Positions 1 through 9,598 of a stretch of DNA of 16,324 nucleotides are shown in pieces. The notes beneath the pieces are model-generated. The model saw nothing but the letters and a program-made list of their open reading frames with translations. It searched no databases and was not told the origin of the DNA. The first letter of the stretch is position 1. Every line of letters starts with the position of its first letter. The position numbers and the translations under genes were made by a program. Source of the stretch: Phellopilus nigrolimitatus (lineage: Eukaryota; Basidiomycota; Agaricomycetes; Hymenochaetales; Hymenochaetaceae); assembly GCA_021029095.1 (NCBI GenBank), contig JAJOHG010000504.1:1-16324 (forward strand), read 5' to 3'.

Positions 1-362
1 GAAAATGGATTGACGGTTGACGGGTCGACAAACGTTTGTATCGCGCGTGTCTTCGGAACGAGGGAGGATGGTCCGGGAAGAGCAGGCGAACGTCGTGGGG
101 GTGTGGATGGTGCGGAAGCGCGGGTAGCACTGGATGCATTAAATGATGAAGACATCTTGGAGAGCTTCTTGTGAAGCTTGTACTTCGCGGCTGGCAGCTC
201 GGACGGAAAAGTGAGCGGACACGAGCGCCAGGATGCTGCTGAAGTGAACATACCTATATCCGGATGAGCTTTAATGTCCTCTATGGAGGGGTCTCTGCCC
301 TTGCCTGCTTTGAATGCACGCTCCCATGTTTTGATCTCGGCCCGAACAGAAGCTACGTCCAT
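1..362 (-). CDS. SLD2: DNA replication regulator Sld2 (Drc1), N-terminal part, cut by left edge
   Basis: Sld2 is a CDK substrate that, once phosphorylated, binds Dpb11 to start DNA replication; its N-terminus is related to that of metazoan RecQ4. The start codon is at 362-360. Exon 1 is 362-254, the intron is 253-191 (63 nt, GTATGT donor, CCAG acceptor), and exon 2 runs from 190 off the window. The spliced reading gives the family hallmark: KTWERAFKAGKGRDPS (about residues 11-26), then EDIKAHPDIAAKYKLHKKLSK (28-48), with the junction inside the first Ala of IAAKYK. This W-E-x-x-F plus KYKLxKxL arrangement is what I recall for the Sld2 N-terminal domain. After it comes a Ser/Pro-rich stretch with a full CDK site (T66-P-P-R) and S71-P. 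Both exons are shorter than 70 codons. It is divergent from RPN5. The C-terminal part lies outside the window. Confidence 0.82.
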   Translation of the reverse strand, partial: MDVASVRAEIKTWERAFKAGKGRDPSIEDIKAHPDIGMFTSAASWRSCPLTFPSELPAAKYKLHKKLSKMSSSFNASSATRASAPSTPPRRSPALPGPSSLVPKTRAIQTFVDPSTVNPF

Positions 363-417
363 CGTGAAACGCGGTCGAGATCGCAAATGTGGTTGCCAGA
401 CTCAAGAATCAAACGAC

Positions 418-427
418 CGACGCGTCG
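418..427. promoter_or_regulatory. MCB-like box 1 (ACGCGT core)
   Basis: CGACGCGTCG is a perfect 10-bp palindrome around ACGCGT, the core bound by the fungal MBF complex at G1/S genes. It is 56-65 bp upstream of the SLD2 start codon. The assignment rests on motif match and on the function of the neighbouring gene only; the hexamer also occurs by chance inside coding regions of this window. Confidence 0.45.
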
Positions 428-482
428 AGGATAGAGGTAACAGCCACTGTGTCACATCACACCTTCCATAAGGAGACGACGC

Positions 483-490
483 GACGCGTC
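483..490. promoter_or_regulatory. MCB-like box 2 (ACGCGT core)
   Basis: GACGCGTC is the second palindromic ACGCGT site in the same divergent promoter, about 64 bp from the first and 62-69 bp upstream of the RPN5 start codon. Confidence 0.42.
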
Positions 491-551
491 ATGCCAAGGG
501 ACATTCACCGTGCCAGCTACCGCTCTCCTCTAAACCACATTCCTCGACGCA

Positions 552-2351
552 ATGTCTGAACAGAAGAAGCAAGAGAGAGATTTTACCCCGGAAGTTGATG
601 TCCTTATTCCGGAAGCCACAGCTCTTGCGAAAGTATGTCATTTTTCATTTGCGTATAGTGCGCTTTACTGACTCTTTGCATAGGAAGGGAAATTGTTAGA
701 GGTCATCGACAAGCTGCTCGCTCTCGAAAAGCAAACGCGCAATGTCAGTGCTGTATACTACATATGGTGTGGCTATGTTTTAACTCTCACTAGGCCTCGG
801 ACCAAAAATCCACGATAAGATTGGCAACAACCATCTCCGACCTTGCGTACGAAGCTCGGGACTATACCCAACTCAATGCGAACATAAGTTTACTGAGCAA
901 GAAGCATGGGCAGCTCAAAGTTGTCGTTCAGACTTTGGTGGAGAAGACAATGGGCTGGTTAGAGGAAGTCAAGAGTCGGGATGGCTTGGACAGATGGCTG
1001 GAACTCATCGAGACTTTACGACAAGTAACGGAGGGAAAGGTATAACATTTTACTAGCTTTTCAGAGCTTGTACTGATTTCCAATTCAGATTTTTTTAGAA
1101 ACACCTCGAGCTCGTGTGACGCTTGCTCTTGCGCACTACCACGAATCCCTGGCGAACCAGCCCACACCGAATACTCCCCCTCCCCAGAAATCTCTCGAGA
1201 CTGCCTCTGAGCTCCTCAACGACCTTCAAGTTGAGACTTATTCGTCTATGGAGCGGAAAGAGAAAACAGAGTTCCTGTTGGAACAAATGCGCCTGCTTGT
1301 CTTGGTGGCGAGAGGAAAGGACGCTGAGGATCGAAAAGAAGGGAAGGACGATTTGAGTCGAGGAGAGGCAGATTGGATTAAAGTGAGGGTTGGAGGCAGG
1401 AAAGTAAATGAGGGTTTTCTGAAAGAGAAGGGTAACGAGGTATGCTTTCTTGTCCAGGATAGCACCTCAATGCGCTTAAACAAACCTTTGGGAACAGGAA
1501 CTCAAATTGAAGTATTACGACCTCATGATCCAGTATGCTCTTCACGGTAGCGAATATCTCGATGTGGCGAAACATTATCACAAAATCTGGGAAACGCCGA
1601 CAATCAAAGAGGACGTTACGGGCAAGGGCCGCGAAGTATGATTGCTGTTTTTTTTTTCGCTTAGTGATTGGTCTCACAGAATTTACCCAAGGCTCTCGAG
1701 AATGTTGTATATTTCATTGTCCTTGCTCCCCATAACAACGAGCAATCGGACATGCTTCATCGCATCTTCCAGTACCCTGAACTGACCAAATTGGAGCTAC
1801 ATCGGTACGAGTCAGTCTATATCACTTTGAGTCGTTATGTTGATGATGAGGACTTTAGCAACTTCATGAAATGCTTTACTACGCAAGAGCTAATGCGTTG
1901 GCCAGGAATCGAAGGCATCTACGGGGCAACTCTTCGCAACACGAAGGTGTTTGGAGCGGGTGAGGAGAAGCGCTGGGAAGACCTTCATACGCGCTTCATT
2001 GAACATGTAAGTCTTTGCATGATTTGCTCGCGGACTTCCACTCACTCATTTGCATAGAATGTCCGAGTTATCGCTCGGTATTATACACGCATCTCTATGA
2101 AGAGATTGACATCACTATTAGACCTGTCCGCTCAGCAGACTGAGGAGACTCTTTGTCGCCTCGTGGTATCTAAAACGATATGGGCACGGATCGACAGGCC
2201 TACGGGGATCGTGAACTTCCGGGACAAGAAGACGGCGGAGGACGTGATGAATAACTGGAGTTCGGACATGCAGCGCCTGCTCGGTCTTGTAGAAAAGACT
2301 TGGATGGGAATGAACGCAGCACTGGCGGCTCAGTCTCGTGTGAAGGCATAG
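552..2351 (+). CDS. RPN5: 26S proteasome regulatory subunit Rpn5 (PSMD12), PCI-domain lid subunit
   Basis: Rpn5 is a scaffold subunit of the 19S lid that helps position the deubiquitinase Rpn11; it acts in nucleus and cytosol. Seven exons: 552-632, 684-743, 794-1039, 1089-1439, 1498-1635, 1680-2006, 2058-2351, giving 498 residues, close to the family size. Introns are 44-58 nt, all GT-AG and in phase. The start MSEQKKQERDF is the first ATG of the frame. Recognisable parts are helical repeats (DLAYEARDYTQLN near residue 55; KYYDLMIQYALHGSEYLDV near 250-270), NLPKALENVVYFIVLAPHNN at about 293-312, and the C-terminal PCI winged helix covering RYYTRISMKRLTSLLDLS to TGIVNFRDKK (about 408-460). The last helix ends in SRVKA. 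No missing parts were seen. It is followed in tandem by mS23 after 149 bp. Confidence 0.93.
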
Positions 2352-2422
2352 ATTTGTTCATATATAGCACCTGACCATTGTTCGTATTAATATTATAATG
2401 TTTCTTCATTTCGATTATCAGA

Positions 2423-2436
2423 GTGTCACGTGACAC
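2423..2436. promoter_or_regulatory. CACGTG palindrome (E-box, Cbf1-type)
   Basis: GTGTCACGTGACAC is a perfect 14-bp inverted repeat that contains GTCACGTGAC, the classic bHLH (Cbf1/USF-type) site. It lies 65-78 bp upstream of the mS23 start codon and 72 bp after the RPN5 stop, in a 149-bp gap that must hold the mS23 promoter. Binding by a given factor is inferred from motif only. Confidence 0.5.
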
Positions 2437-2500
2437 CATGTCCAATATTTGTTTTGATATTTTCCAATTTTTCGTGACGTATTCAAACTTGCGGTAAACG

Positions 2501-3446
2501 ATGGTACGGCGGGTCGCGAATCAAGTACACAAGCAGGTTGCCCGCCTCGCGCGCACAGGCTACATCAAGCAAGAGCCTCTTTGGTACAGGGCTGTCCTCG
2601 AGCACCCGCCCATTCCACTCCCTCCCCGCACGCCCGTGAACCGACTCAACGAAAACGGAGAGGCGTACGACCTTCCCTCACACACGTCACCGCCCGGGTT
2701 CAACAAGTCGCAGAAGCCCCCGAAGGCGAAGGTAGCACCGGTTGCGTATGTCGAAGACGAGATCCGCCGCCAGTTCTTCAATGACCACCCGTTCGAAGCG
2801 TTCCGCGAGCGCAGCCTCGTCGAGGCGGGTCTCATCGAAAACGAACACCCCATCCGTGGTACCGCCTGGACGCGCCTAAGCCAGCATGGCAGGAACCCCA
2901 CCCCAGAGGAGTGCGATATTTTTTTCCCCTCCTATCTATAAGGAATTTGAAACGGCGCGGCTAAAATTCATTTTTGAATGGCGCAGCGCGATCCGCTTTG
3001 CAGCAAACCTCTACGAGCACACGCCTAATATGCCGTTGTCAAATGCCTACGTCGCCGCGGTCACACAATACCGAGCGCTGCGCTCAGGCCAGCACATTAT
3101 GGCTCAGGTCGCGTCTGCAGAGGCGGAGCATTACGGCACGGTCTTCAAGCCGGGCGCCATCGAGCGTGGGCACGCGCGGGAAGAGGCACATCTCGAAAGC
3201 TGGGCGCAGAAAAAGTACTCAGATCAAGAATCATTGGAGGCACGCAAGCGCTGGCGGATGCGTGTCGAGCGCACGGGGAACGTTGGCTCATGGACAAAGG
3301 GCGAGGAGTACGTACGTTTGTGGCAGGAGGGCGTGCGTCCAGACTACTCGCCCGCGCTGTCTGCGCCGGTCGAGAAGCTGACGATATCGGAGCATCCAGA
3401 GCAACAGACGGCCGACTTCATGGCCCTCAGGCCGCGGCAGGTGTGA
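2501..3446 (+). CDS. RSM25: Mitochondrial small ribosomal subunit protein mS23 (Rsm25)
   Basis: A structural protein of the mitochondrial 37S ribosomal subunit. Two exons, 2501-2910 and 2987-3446, give 289 residues. The 76-nt intron (2911-2986, GTGCGA donor, GCTAA branch site, GCAG acceptor) interrupts an Asp codon and restores TPED-AIRFAANLYEH. Without this splice the frame stops at 2941. Family signs: the N-terminal helix with GYIKQEPLWYRAVLEHPP (about residues 20-37); the central YVEDEIRRQFFNDHPFE (about 83-99); and a long charged C-terminal helix with EAEHYGTVFKPGAIERGHAREE, matching the Rsm25 pattern of a helix that ends in a GxI-x-x-G turn. No cleavable presequence is obvious. It converges on SEC3, with 135 bp between the stop codons. 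Confidence 0.87.
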
Positions 3447-3581
3447 TCGCAAAAGCTTTGCTCTTCATAATGAAAACACCCCCTTGCTTTGCTCCCGCTG
3501 TCCATGGTCTCTATTGTATAAGTGGTACACACTAAATGCTACAGTAATATACTAAAACATAATGGTTATCACACCCCGGCT

Positions 3582-6500
3582 TTACATGTGCCGCTTAAAT
3601 GAAGCCTCCACATCAGCGCTGGAGTACTCAAGCCCGACACCAGTGTCCTTGTAACACTGGCCAATGTGCTTTCCAAAGAAGTCTGTCATCCGCAGCAGCT
3701 CGTGCTCACAAGCTTTCCATACATCCGCCATGGCTGTGCCCGCGCTTATGCCTCCCGCCGATTCCGGCGCGTCCGCGTCGGTAAAGTGCTTCTCCACCCG
3801 CTTAAAGAGCGCATCGATGTTCTTTCGCACGTCCTTCGAGTTGTACTCTTTGACAACACGTTTAAGAGCAGAGCGGCCATAAGATGCATTCTTGGATACT
3901 TCGGTCGGCGCGGTGGTCTTCAGCATGCGGTCGATGCCCTCGAAATAATCCTGGAGTTCCGATCAGCTTGGAGTTTGTGCATAGGTGAACACGTAAACCC
4001 ACGATGATCTTTGAGAAAGAACGGCGCATGACAATCTTGACATACGCGCTTAAGTTCTCGTCATAGATAGCCTCGGCGCGCTTCTTGAAAGCATTTACTG
4101 CGTTGATGTTCGACTGACTCATTTCCGCTATGAAATGGTGCATGTTTTCTTTTTGGGGTAAAAATTTGTGAGGCAAAACCATGGGGACAAAATCATAATA
4201 AATAGCCTTACCAATGAGGATGACGTGGTAGTTCAGCTGGCCTTTTTCCTCGCCCTGCTCGCCGTCCATCTTAGCCATCTGCTTCAGGCTGTCAAACATG
4301 CTTTGTACGATACGGTCGTACGCCGCGTCGACATTGTCCCTGATCTCCAGTTCTTCCGCACCCGCGAGCTGGCTCTCGATGCGCGCCACGTACACTGGGA
4401 AGTACCTGATGAAGTGAGCAACTCCCCGCCGCTTCTTGGCATCGAGCCGCGTCTGTTCCACGCCTTTGATTTGCTCGTCCTGGCAAATACGTCATGAACA
4501 ATGGTATAAATGAAACTGCGAGGTGAGAAAGCACGACCAAAGAACTGACCACATGTCGGTCGAAGATACCTTTAAGCCGCTGGTGCTGCTTGTCGAGGAC
4601 GCCAGCGAAGAACGGGTTCTCTCGCGCCTCCGCGTCTGCAATCGCCCTTTCGATAGCAGCAATTGCCCCCGGTATTTGTCTTTTAAACATACATCCCAAT
4701 ATAAGCGATGAGCCCTGTTTTCAAATCATACTTTTAGGGTAAACAATCCACGCTTACATATTATCCTTCGCGAGCGCCCCATCAATGAACGTCTTAAGCT
4801 CCGTCGGAAGGAAGCCGAATATAAGGTCCATCGCGCCGCGCACAAGCTTCGTGGTCATGTTGCTCAATCCAGCGTACCGTTCGGCCTGACGACGGAAATA
4901 GTGGTCCAGCGCGACATAGTCAGCGTATGTGATTGCGCTGTCGTTGATGAGTAGAAAATCTGCTATAAACATACGCTCGCGGTGGACCTGCGGCGCAACC
5001 TGCTCGAGTACGATGTCCAGCACCTACTCGGGAAATTTCGTTAAAACAAGCGCGTTATTTTGTAAAAGGAAAAAAACAATCGAACCTCGAACGGCTTCAG
5101 TTTCCCACCAGGCCTTTTCCCCTTTTCTTTCTTCGCGTCAAGGGGGTTCCGGACGACAGTTCCAGCTCGTCGAAGCCCACCAGTCACTAAATTCTCCTTC
5201 GCGGAATTTGAGACGAAAGCTGTCATGTAGACAGTTATTCAGTTGACTAGCTATGGCATTTAAACTCTAAAGTTGACCTTGTTCAATCTCTTCCTCGGAA
5301 GCCTGTCTGATGAACTTCTCATACGAAGCCAGAAAAGCTTTGATCTGCTTGGCATGCAAGTCGCTTGCAGCTGAAAAGTATGCCTTCATAGGGGTTTCAA
5401 CTTCATAGTCATTTCTTTGAGCAAAACAATCTTCATCACTCACTGCACAGATTTTCGAGTATCTATTCTCATCCATCTCTTTCATGTAGAGCATCAAGCC
5501 ACAGTATCTGCCCAGATACGTTTCAAGTGGCAGGTGGTCCCGGATGACAAACCGGCCCTTTTCATTGGACGGATTGAGACCGCTCGAATCGCCAAGCAAG
5601 ATATTGCCCTGCGCGGTGAACATGATCGTGAGGAAATCGAGCATGCGCTTGCAGAATTGGCTGTTATGTGTACGATACTCCTCGAGGCGCTCCATCGTCG
5701 CGGCCATGTCTATATACGGGTCAGTCACATCGCGAAATAAGGGGGAAAAAAAGTAGGGGAGGAACATTACCATTGTCTCGTCCAGCCAAGAGTGCCTTGT
5801 AAAGCTCTATGGCGGCCGCCTCCAGCTTCGCAATACCGTCATCCTTCTCGAGCGATTCCTGCGTCAGCGTTATCAGGCTCTCGCGGTCCACATGCACCGT
5901 TTGCTAGAATTTAAAATAATATGTCAATAAATCTGGCTACTTTATTATAAGATCAGACGGCGACGAACCAAGAGCTTCTCCAATTCATTCAGAAGCAGTT
6001 GCTGGTTCTGGGTCTGCACCTGCAATCCACGGTTCTGTGACTGAATATACAGGATGTCGTCGCTGACAGCCTGCACGAAGACGGAAAAAAATCAGCAGCT
6101 CGCCATGATAATTGTTGTGCTCTGAACGCACGTTCAAATGAATCTTATACGATGAGACCGTCTGTTCCATGCCATCCAACTCGGCAATGGCCTCGTCGAG
6201 GCCCTTCAACACCTTCACTATTCGATCGTCGTCTGACTCGAGCAACGAGTAGATATTTGCCTGAAAAAAGAACAAAATAAATCAGTCAAACTCAGTGGTG
6301 TATAATACTTTTGAATGGTATACCCTATCTAGTAAAAGCAGCTCGTCAAGAAGCTGCGACTCCATTTGCTCGGAGGGGCCCTTCCTTGCCCGCGAAGGTA
6401 GTCCATCTCCAATCCACTCGTATCCTTCCAGCATCTCCTCGATGTTCGCGAGAGTCGCAGCAGCCGTATCCCCTTCCTCCTCCCACACGCCTTCCTCATG

Positions 6501-8059
6501 CTCGCCATCGTCATGTGTTCCTTCTGCATTTGCTGCGACGGAACTCGATGACGGGGTGCTCGTATCCGTAGAAAAAAGCAGGCGGTCGAGCAGCGCTTGG
6601 TTGGCAGTGTCGAAAAAAGATATGCGCGCATTTGGGTCACGGCGGCCCGACCCCTGAGATTGTGACTGCGACAGCTGGCCAGAAGGGAGCTTCGTCACGC
6701 GCGTTGTCGGCATGGACGAAGGACTCGGCGCGCGGCTGCGCTGCGAGCGACGCGACGTGGAAGACTGAGTGGGCGAGGGTGCACGCGGTGCAGCCGAATC
6801 GCTACGCATCCGTAAGCTAGACGTGGAGGGTGGAAACTCGGATGGTAGGTTGGACGAAATGGGTGAGCCAGAGGAGGAGCCTGCACCGGACCCATTGGAC
6901 ATAGCAACCGAGACGGTCGATGCACCGGCATTCGAACTGGGAAGAGGAGATGATGTGAAGGGGACATCGAGCGAGGAACGCGAGGCAGAAAATGCTTGTG
7001 CTTGCGTCTGCGCCTGTACCTGGATGGGCTTTGATCGGAGTGGAGAGGGATCCTTCATCCGACTGACAGGGACTGGCGTCGGGTTGACGGGCGGGATCAC
7101 TATGGAAGGGAGCTGGTTCGTAGAGTTCGAGTCGAAGGAACGCACAGATGCATTGGTTGCGTTCGAGGGGCGGCGCGAGCCTGGTTTCCTTGCAGGTGTG
7201 TAATTCATTGCCGACATCGCGGGAGAGGATGGTCGTGTGCCGCCGCTTGCTCGTGTGGGCGACATATTGCGGCCGCCGCTCCGAGACGAGCCCGCCGGAG
7301 AGCCGGGGCGGCCGCTGGTTGCTGGCGCTCGAGATCGTGAACGGGGAGAGGGTGAGGCGGCGCGTTGGGAACCGTTCGCACGGGAGGTGGATCTCGCTTC
7401 CTTGATCGTCGCGTTGGACTTGACGGAGCGAAGGTCAGCACGGTCGACACGAGTAGACGGGCGCGCTTAGAGCATGTCAGAAAGGCTTTGAGAGAGAAGT
7501 AGGGAGAGAATAGGGGCGTACATGGGGTGGAAGGAGTGAAACCTGAGATGCGGAGGGGGGCGTTAGGACCCAAGGAGTCCCTGAAGAGGGCGACAAGTGT
7601 GCTGAAGAAACGGTCCTGGTCCTTCTGACTTTCGGTTTGCCAGACATAGCTTCTAGCGAAGGAGATGTTGATCTCAAGGGGCTTTAGAGCGCTAAAATGA
7701 GAAAATGAAGGCGACATGAAAAGGAGGCGACACACGTTTGGGATTTCGATAGCACGTAGGTCGACGACCTTCCATGTCTTGCCCACAGAAAAGGTGCCAT
7801 TTGGATTTACACGGGATTTATGGATGAGGGGGGAGCCGTTGCTCGTTTCTGCCGACATTAAGAGTCAACACGAGACGCGAGCGAACAGCGCAGACGTACT
7901 TGAGAGGATGATGTATCTCGGTTTGTCGTTGCCGCCCTCGATCTCCCATATTTTGAGGTGGGCGATGTACGTCTCTTCTGCGCCGTCGCCCGCTGCATTC
8001 CGTTTTGTGAAGACCGACTCGATTATCCTGTTCTTGACCGCACTTTCATGGTCAGACAT
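3582..8059 (-). CDS. SEC3: Exocyst complex component Sec3 (EXOC1)
   Basis: Sec3 marks sites of exocytosis: its N-terminal PH-like domain binds PI(4,5)P2 and Rho GTPases, and its helical C-terminus joins the exocyst. Fourteen exons: 8059-7900, 7848-7734, 7691-7522, 7465-6324, 6260-6132, 6070-5969, 5903-5771, 5709-5278, 5219-5086, 5023-4758, 4679-4550, 4479-4212, 4148-4003, 3950-3582; 1231 residues. All 13 introns (42-78 nt) are GT-AG and keep phase. Residues 1 to about 148 form the PH-like domain (RIIESVFTKR; AHLKIWEIE; KTWKVVDLRAIE; INISFARSYVWQTES). Residues 149 to about 487 are a Ser/Pro/Arg-rich linker, mostly in the 1142-nt exon 4. Then follow ANIEEMLEGYEWIGDGLP, a coiled-coil stretch (about 530-620) and the Sec3 C-terminal helical rods ending in EASFKRHM. 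The start is the first ATG of the PH frame. SNAPC1-like ends 84 bp upstream. Confidence 0.92.
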
Positions 8060-8143
8060 TGCAAGACTCGGTACAAGAATGTGTTGTATCCATGTAACTA
8101 GTAACTACTAATAGCTACGACCGAAGCCACAACGCGCGGTGAA

Positions 8144-8150
8144 TCACGTG
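8144..8150. promoter_or_regulatory. TCACGTG motif overlapping a stop codon, upstream of SEC3
   Basis: A CACGTG core (TCACGTG on the plus strand) overlaps the TGA stop of the SNAPC1-like gene and lies about 85-91 bp upstream of the SEC3 start codon. It is the only recognisable element near the 84-bp gap that must act as the proximal SEC3 promoter. Motif match only. Confidence 0.3.
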
Positions 8151-9422
8151 CTCGAGAGACCTCCGCCCTCCAGCAAACCAAGCACTCGTCGCTCACCCAC
8201 CGCGCTTTCCACCCGTTCGATCCCTGACAGCGCCCCGCCCTCCGTCCCAACTTCTAACCCACGCTCCGCCGCCGCCGCGTCGATTTCCTTTAAGCGATTC
8301 AATACTCGGCTGCCCGCTCGATCCAGTGCGTCCCCTCCCCCGCCTGCACCCAACGCGGATATCACCTCTGTCTTCTTTGCCCTGTACGTGTTCAGTGATG
8401 TTATCGGCCGCTGTGATAGCATTATGTGTGTTGTCTGCCCTCCTGTGCCTGTCTCCGCTTCCGCCCCCGCCTGCGAACCGTCTCTCAATCTGCCTGCCGC
8501 CCCGGCCGGGTCCGCCGCTGCCTGCGCATCTGTTGCCGGATACGAGCTCTTCTCTAGCCAGCGATCCAGCCCTGACACAGCCGCACGCACCCGCTGTGCT
8601 TTCTCCGCTTTGGATGGCCGCCCCGTTTTCTTTTTTCCCGTGCTTCCTTCAGTAAGCTCGGTTGTCTCCACTTCCGAGCTTAGCACTTCGCGCGGCAGAC
8701 TGCGCGGATTCTGGGCGTACAGAGTTGTTGGAGGCAGAACGAGGAACTTTGGCCGGATTGTCTGCAGCACGTATATCGTGTGTGGTCTCAGAGCCTCTTC
8801 CAAATCGGTCAGCGATGCTGGGAAGTCCAGCAGTGACTCGAGAGTATCTATGAAGAGTCAATACGTACACCCTTTCTTCTATTAACAATAGGATTCACCA
8901 AGAGGGATGGGGATTCCGGTGACAGTATACATCTCCGGCGTGGACGACGACGGCTGCGACATGTAAAATGTATACAGCCCGAACAGGCCCACAACGCGCA
9001 TAAGGGGAGCTTCGGTAGGCACCGTACATTCTGTATATACATCGTAGTCAGCTTTACTTGGTCTTACGAAAAATAAGCAAAGGAACGTTTGAGGAAGAAA
9101 CCCAACCAAGGAAAAGCCTGAGCACAACGTTCACGAAAGTTTCGCGTGCGCGCGGCTCGAACACTTTCAAGTGCAGCCATTGCCAGCCCAAACGTATCCA
9201 TGCAGCCTTGAACAACGCGAACGGCTTCAGGGGTACTGTTCCGATAGCAGTACGAGCATTAGTAGCCGCATTTGAGTAGTCCTCAGTGAAGACACGCGCG
9301 AGCTCGTGCACATCCACGCGTAACGCGTCGACAAATAGCGAGGATGTGAAGTACGCGGGCTGCACCGTCGCGTCGCCGCGCGGAGCCGCCGACGAGGGCG
9401 CGGCGTTCAGAGTCAGCGCCAT
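8144..9422 (-). CDS. SNAP43/SNAPC1-like subunit of the snRNA-activating protein complex
   Basis: SNAPc binds the proximal sequence element of snRNA genes and recruits RNA polymerase II or III; SNAP43 is one of its core subunits. Three exons, 9422-9107, 9030-8899 and 8847-8144, give 383 residues; introns are 76 and 51 nt, both in phase. The order of motifs resembles the SNAP43 domain: F-x-x-D...ELARVFTEDY near residues 30-42; a Trp-rich AAWIRLGWQWLHLKVFEP; RETFVNVVLRLFL; LMRVVGLFGLYTFYMSQPS (like the region where human SNAPC1 reads LYLLYGLYNTQL); then LLDFPASLTDLEEAL. The C-terminal half is low complexity, with KKKTGRPSKAEK at about 221-232, an AT-hook-like basic patch. The start ATG at 9422 has A at -3 and G at +4. 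Assignment is by motif order only. It is divergent from IMA1 and in tandem with SEC3. Confidence 0.62.
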
Positions 9423-9598
9423 GGTCGTGGTGGCTTTCAACGGCGTCGCTGCAGCTGCCGAAGAGTATCGTGATCGACGCGCATGATGTTGTACACTAAC
9501 CTTTCCAAGTTGCTCACGACGCCCACGCTTGGATTCACGCTAATGCTCGTGCCCATCTTATGCTGTTAAGAACACCATATATATAACAAGCACTAGTC
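9423..9598. promoter_or_regulatory. Divergent SNAPC1-like / IMA1 promoter with TATA-like tract
   Basis: This 176-bp gap lies between two start codons. It holds a TATATATA tract at about 9574-9582, only some 16 bp before the IMA1 ATG, which fits better as a TATA element for the minus-strand gene than for IMA1. A short minus-strand upstream reading frame is listed separately. Confidence 0.5.
9437..9556 (-). other. Possible upstream ORF (39 codons) before the SNAPC1-like CDS
   Basis: ATG at 9556-9554 opens a 39-codon frame (MGTSISVNPSVGVVSNLE...) that stops at 9439-9437, 14 bp before the main start codon at 9422. I tested it as a spliced first exon, using the GTTAGT at its 18th/19th codon, but neither nearby acceptor (CGGCAG or CTGCAG) gives the right phase. 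It would be a uORF only if transcription starts upstream of 9556; the TATA-like tract may place the start close to or below that point. Confidence 0.25.

Larger units (their letters stand above)
363..551. promoter_or_regulatory. Divergent SLD2-RPN5 promoter
   Basis: This 189-bp gap lies between the start codons of SLD2 (minus) and RPN5 (plus), so it must hold both promoters and both 5' leaders. It has two ACGCGT motifs, listed separately. I see no clear TATA box. Confidence 0.7.

Noticed and set aside
4680..4757. Acceptor AACAG at about 4718 for SEC3 intron 10
   Set aside because: It gives the wrong phase for KRQIPGAIAAIERA; the AAAAG acceptor at 4680 restores DN-IQIPGAIAAIE.
6769..7203. 144-codon plus-strand open frame over SEC3
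   Set aside because: Antisense of the low-complexity Sec3 linker; no independent coding features.
8139..8885. 248-codon plus-strand open frame
   Set aside because: Antisense shadow of exon 3 of the SNAPC1-like gene, made of Pro/Ser/Ala runs from GC-rich codons.
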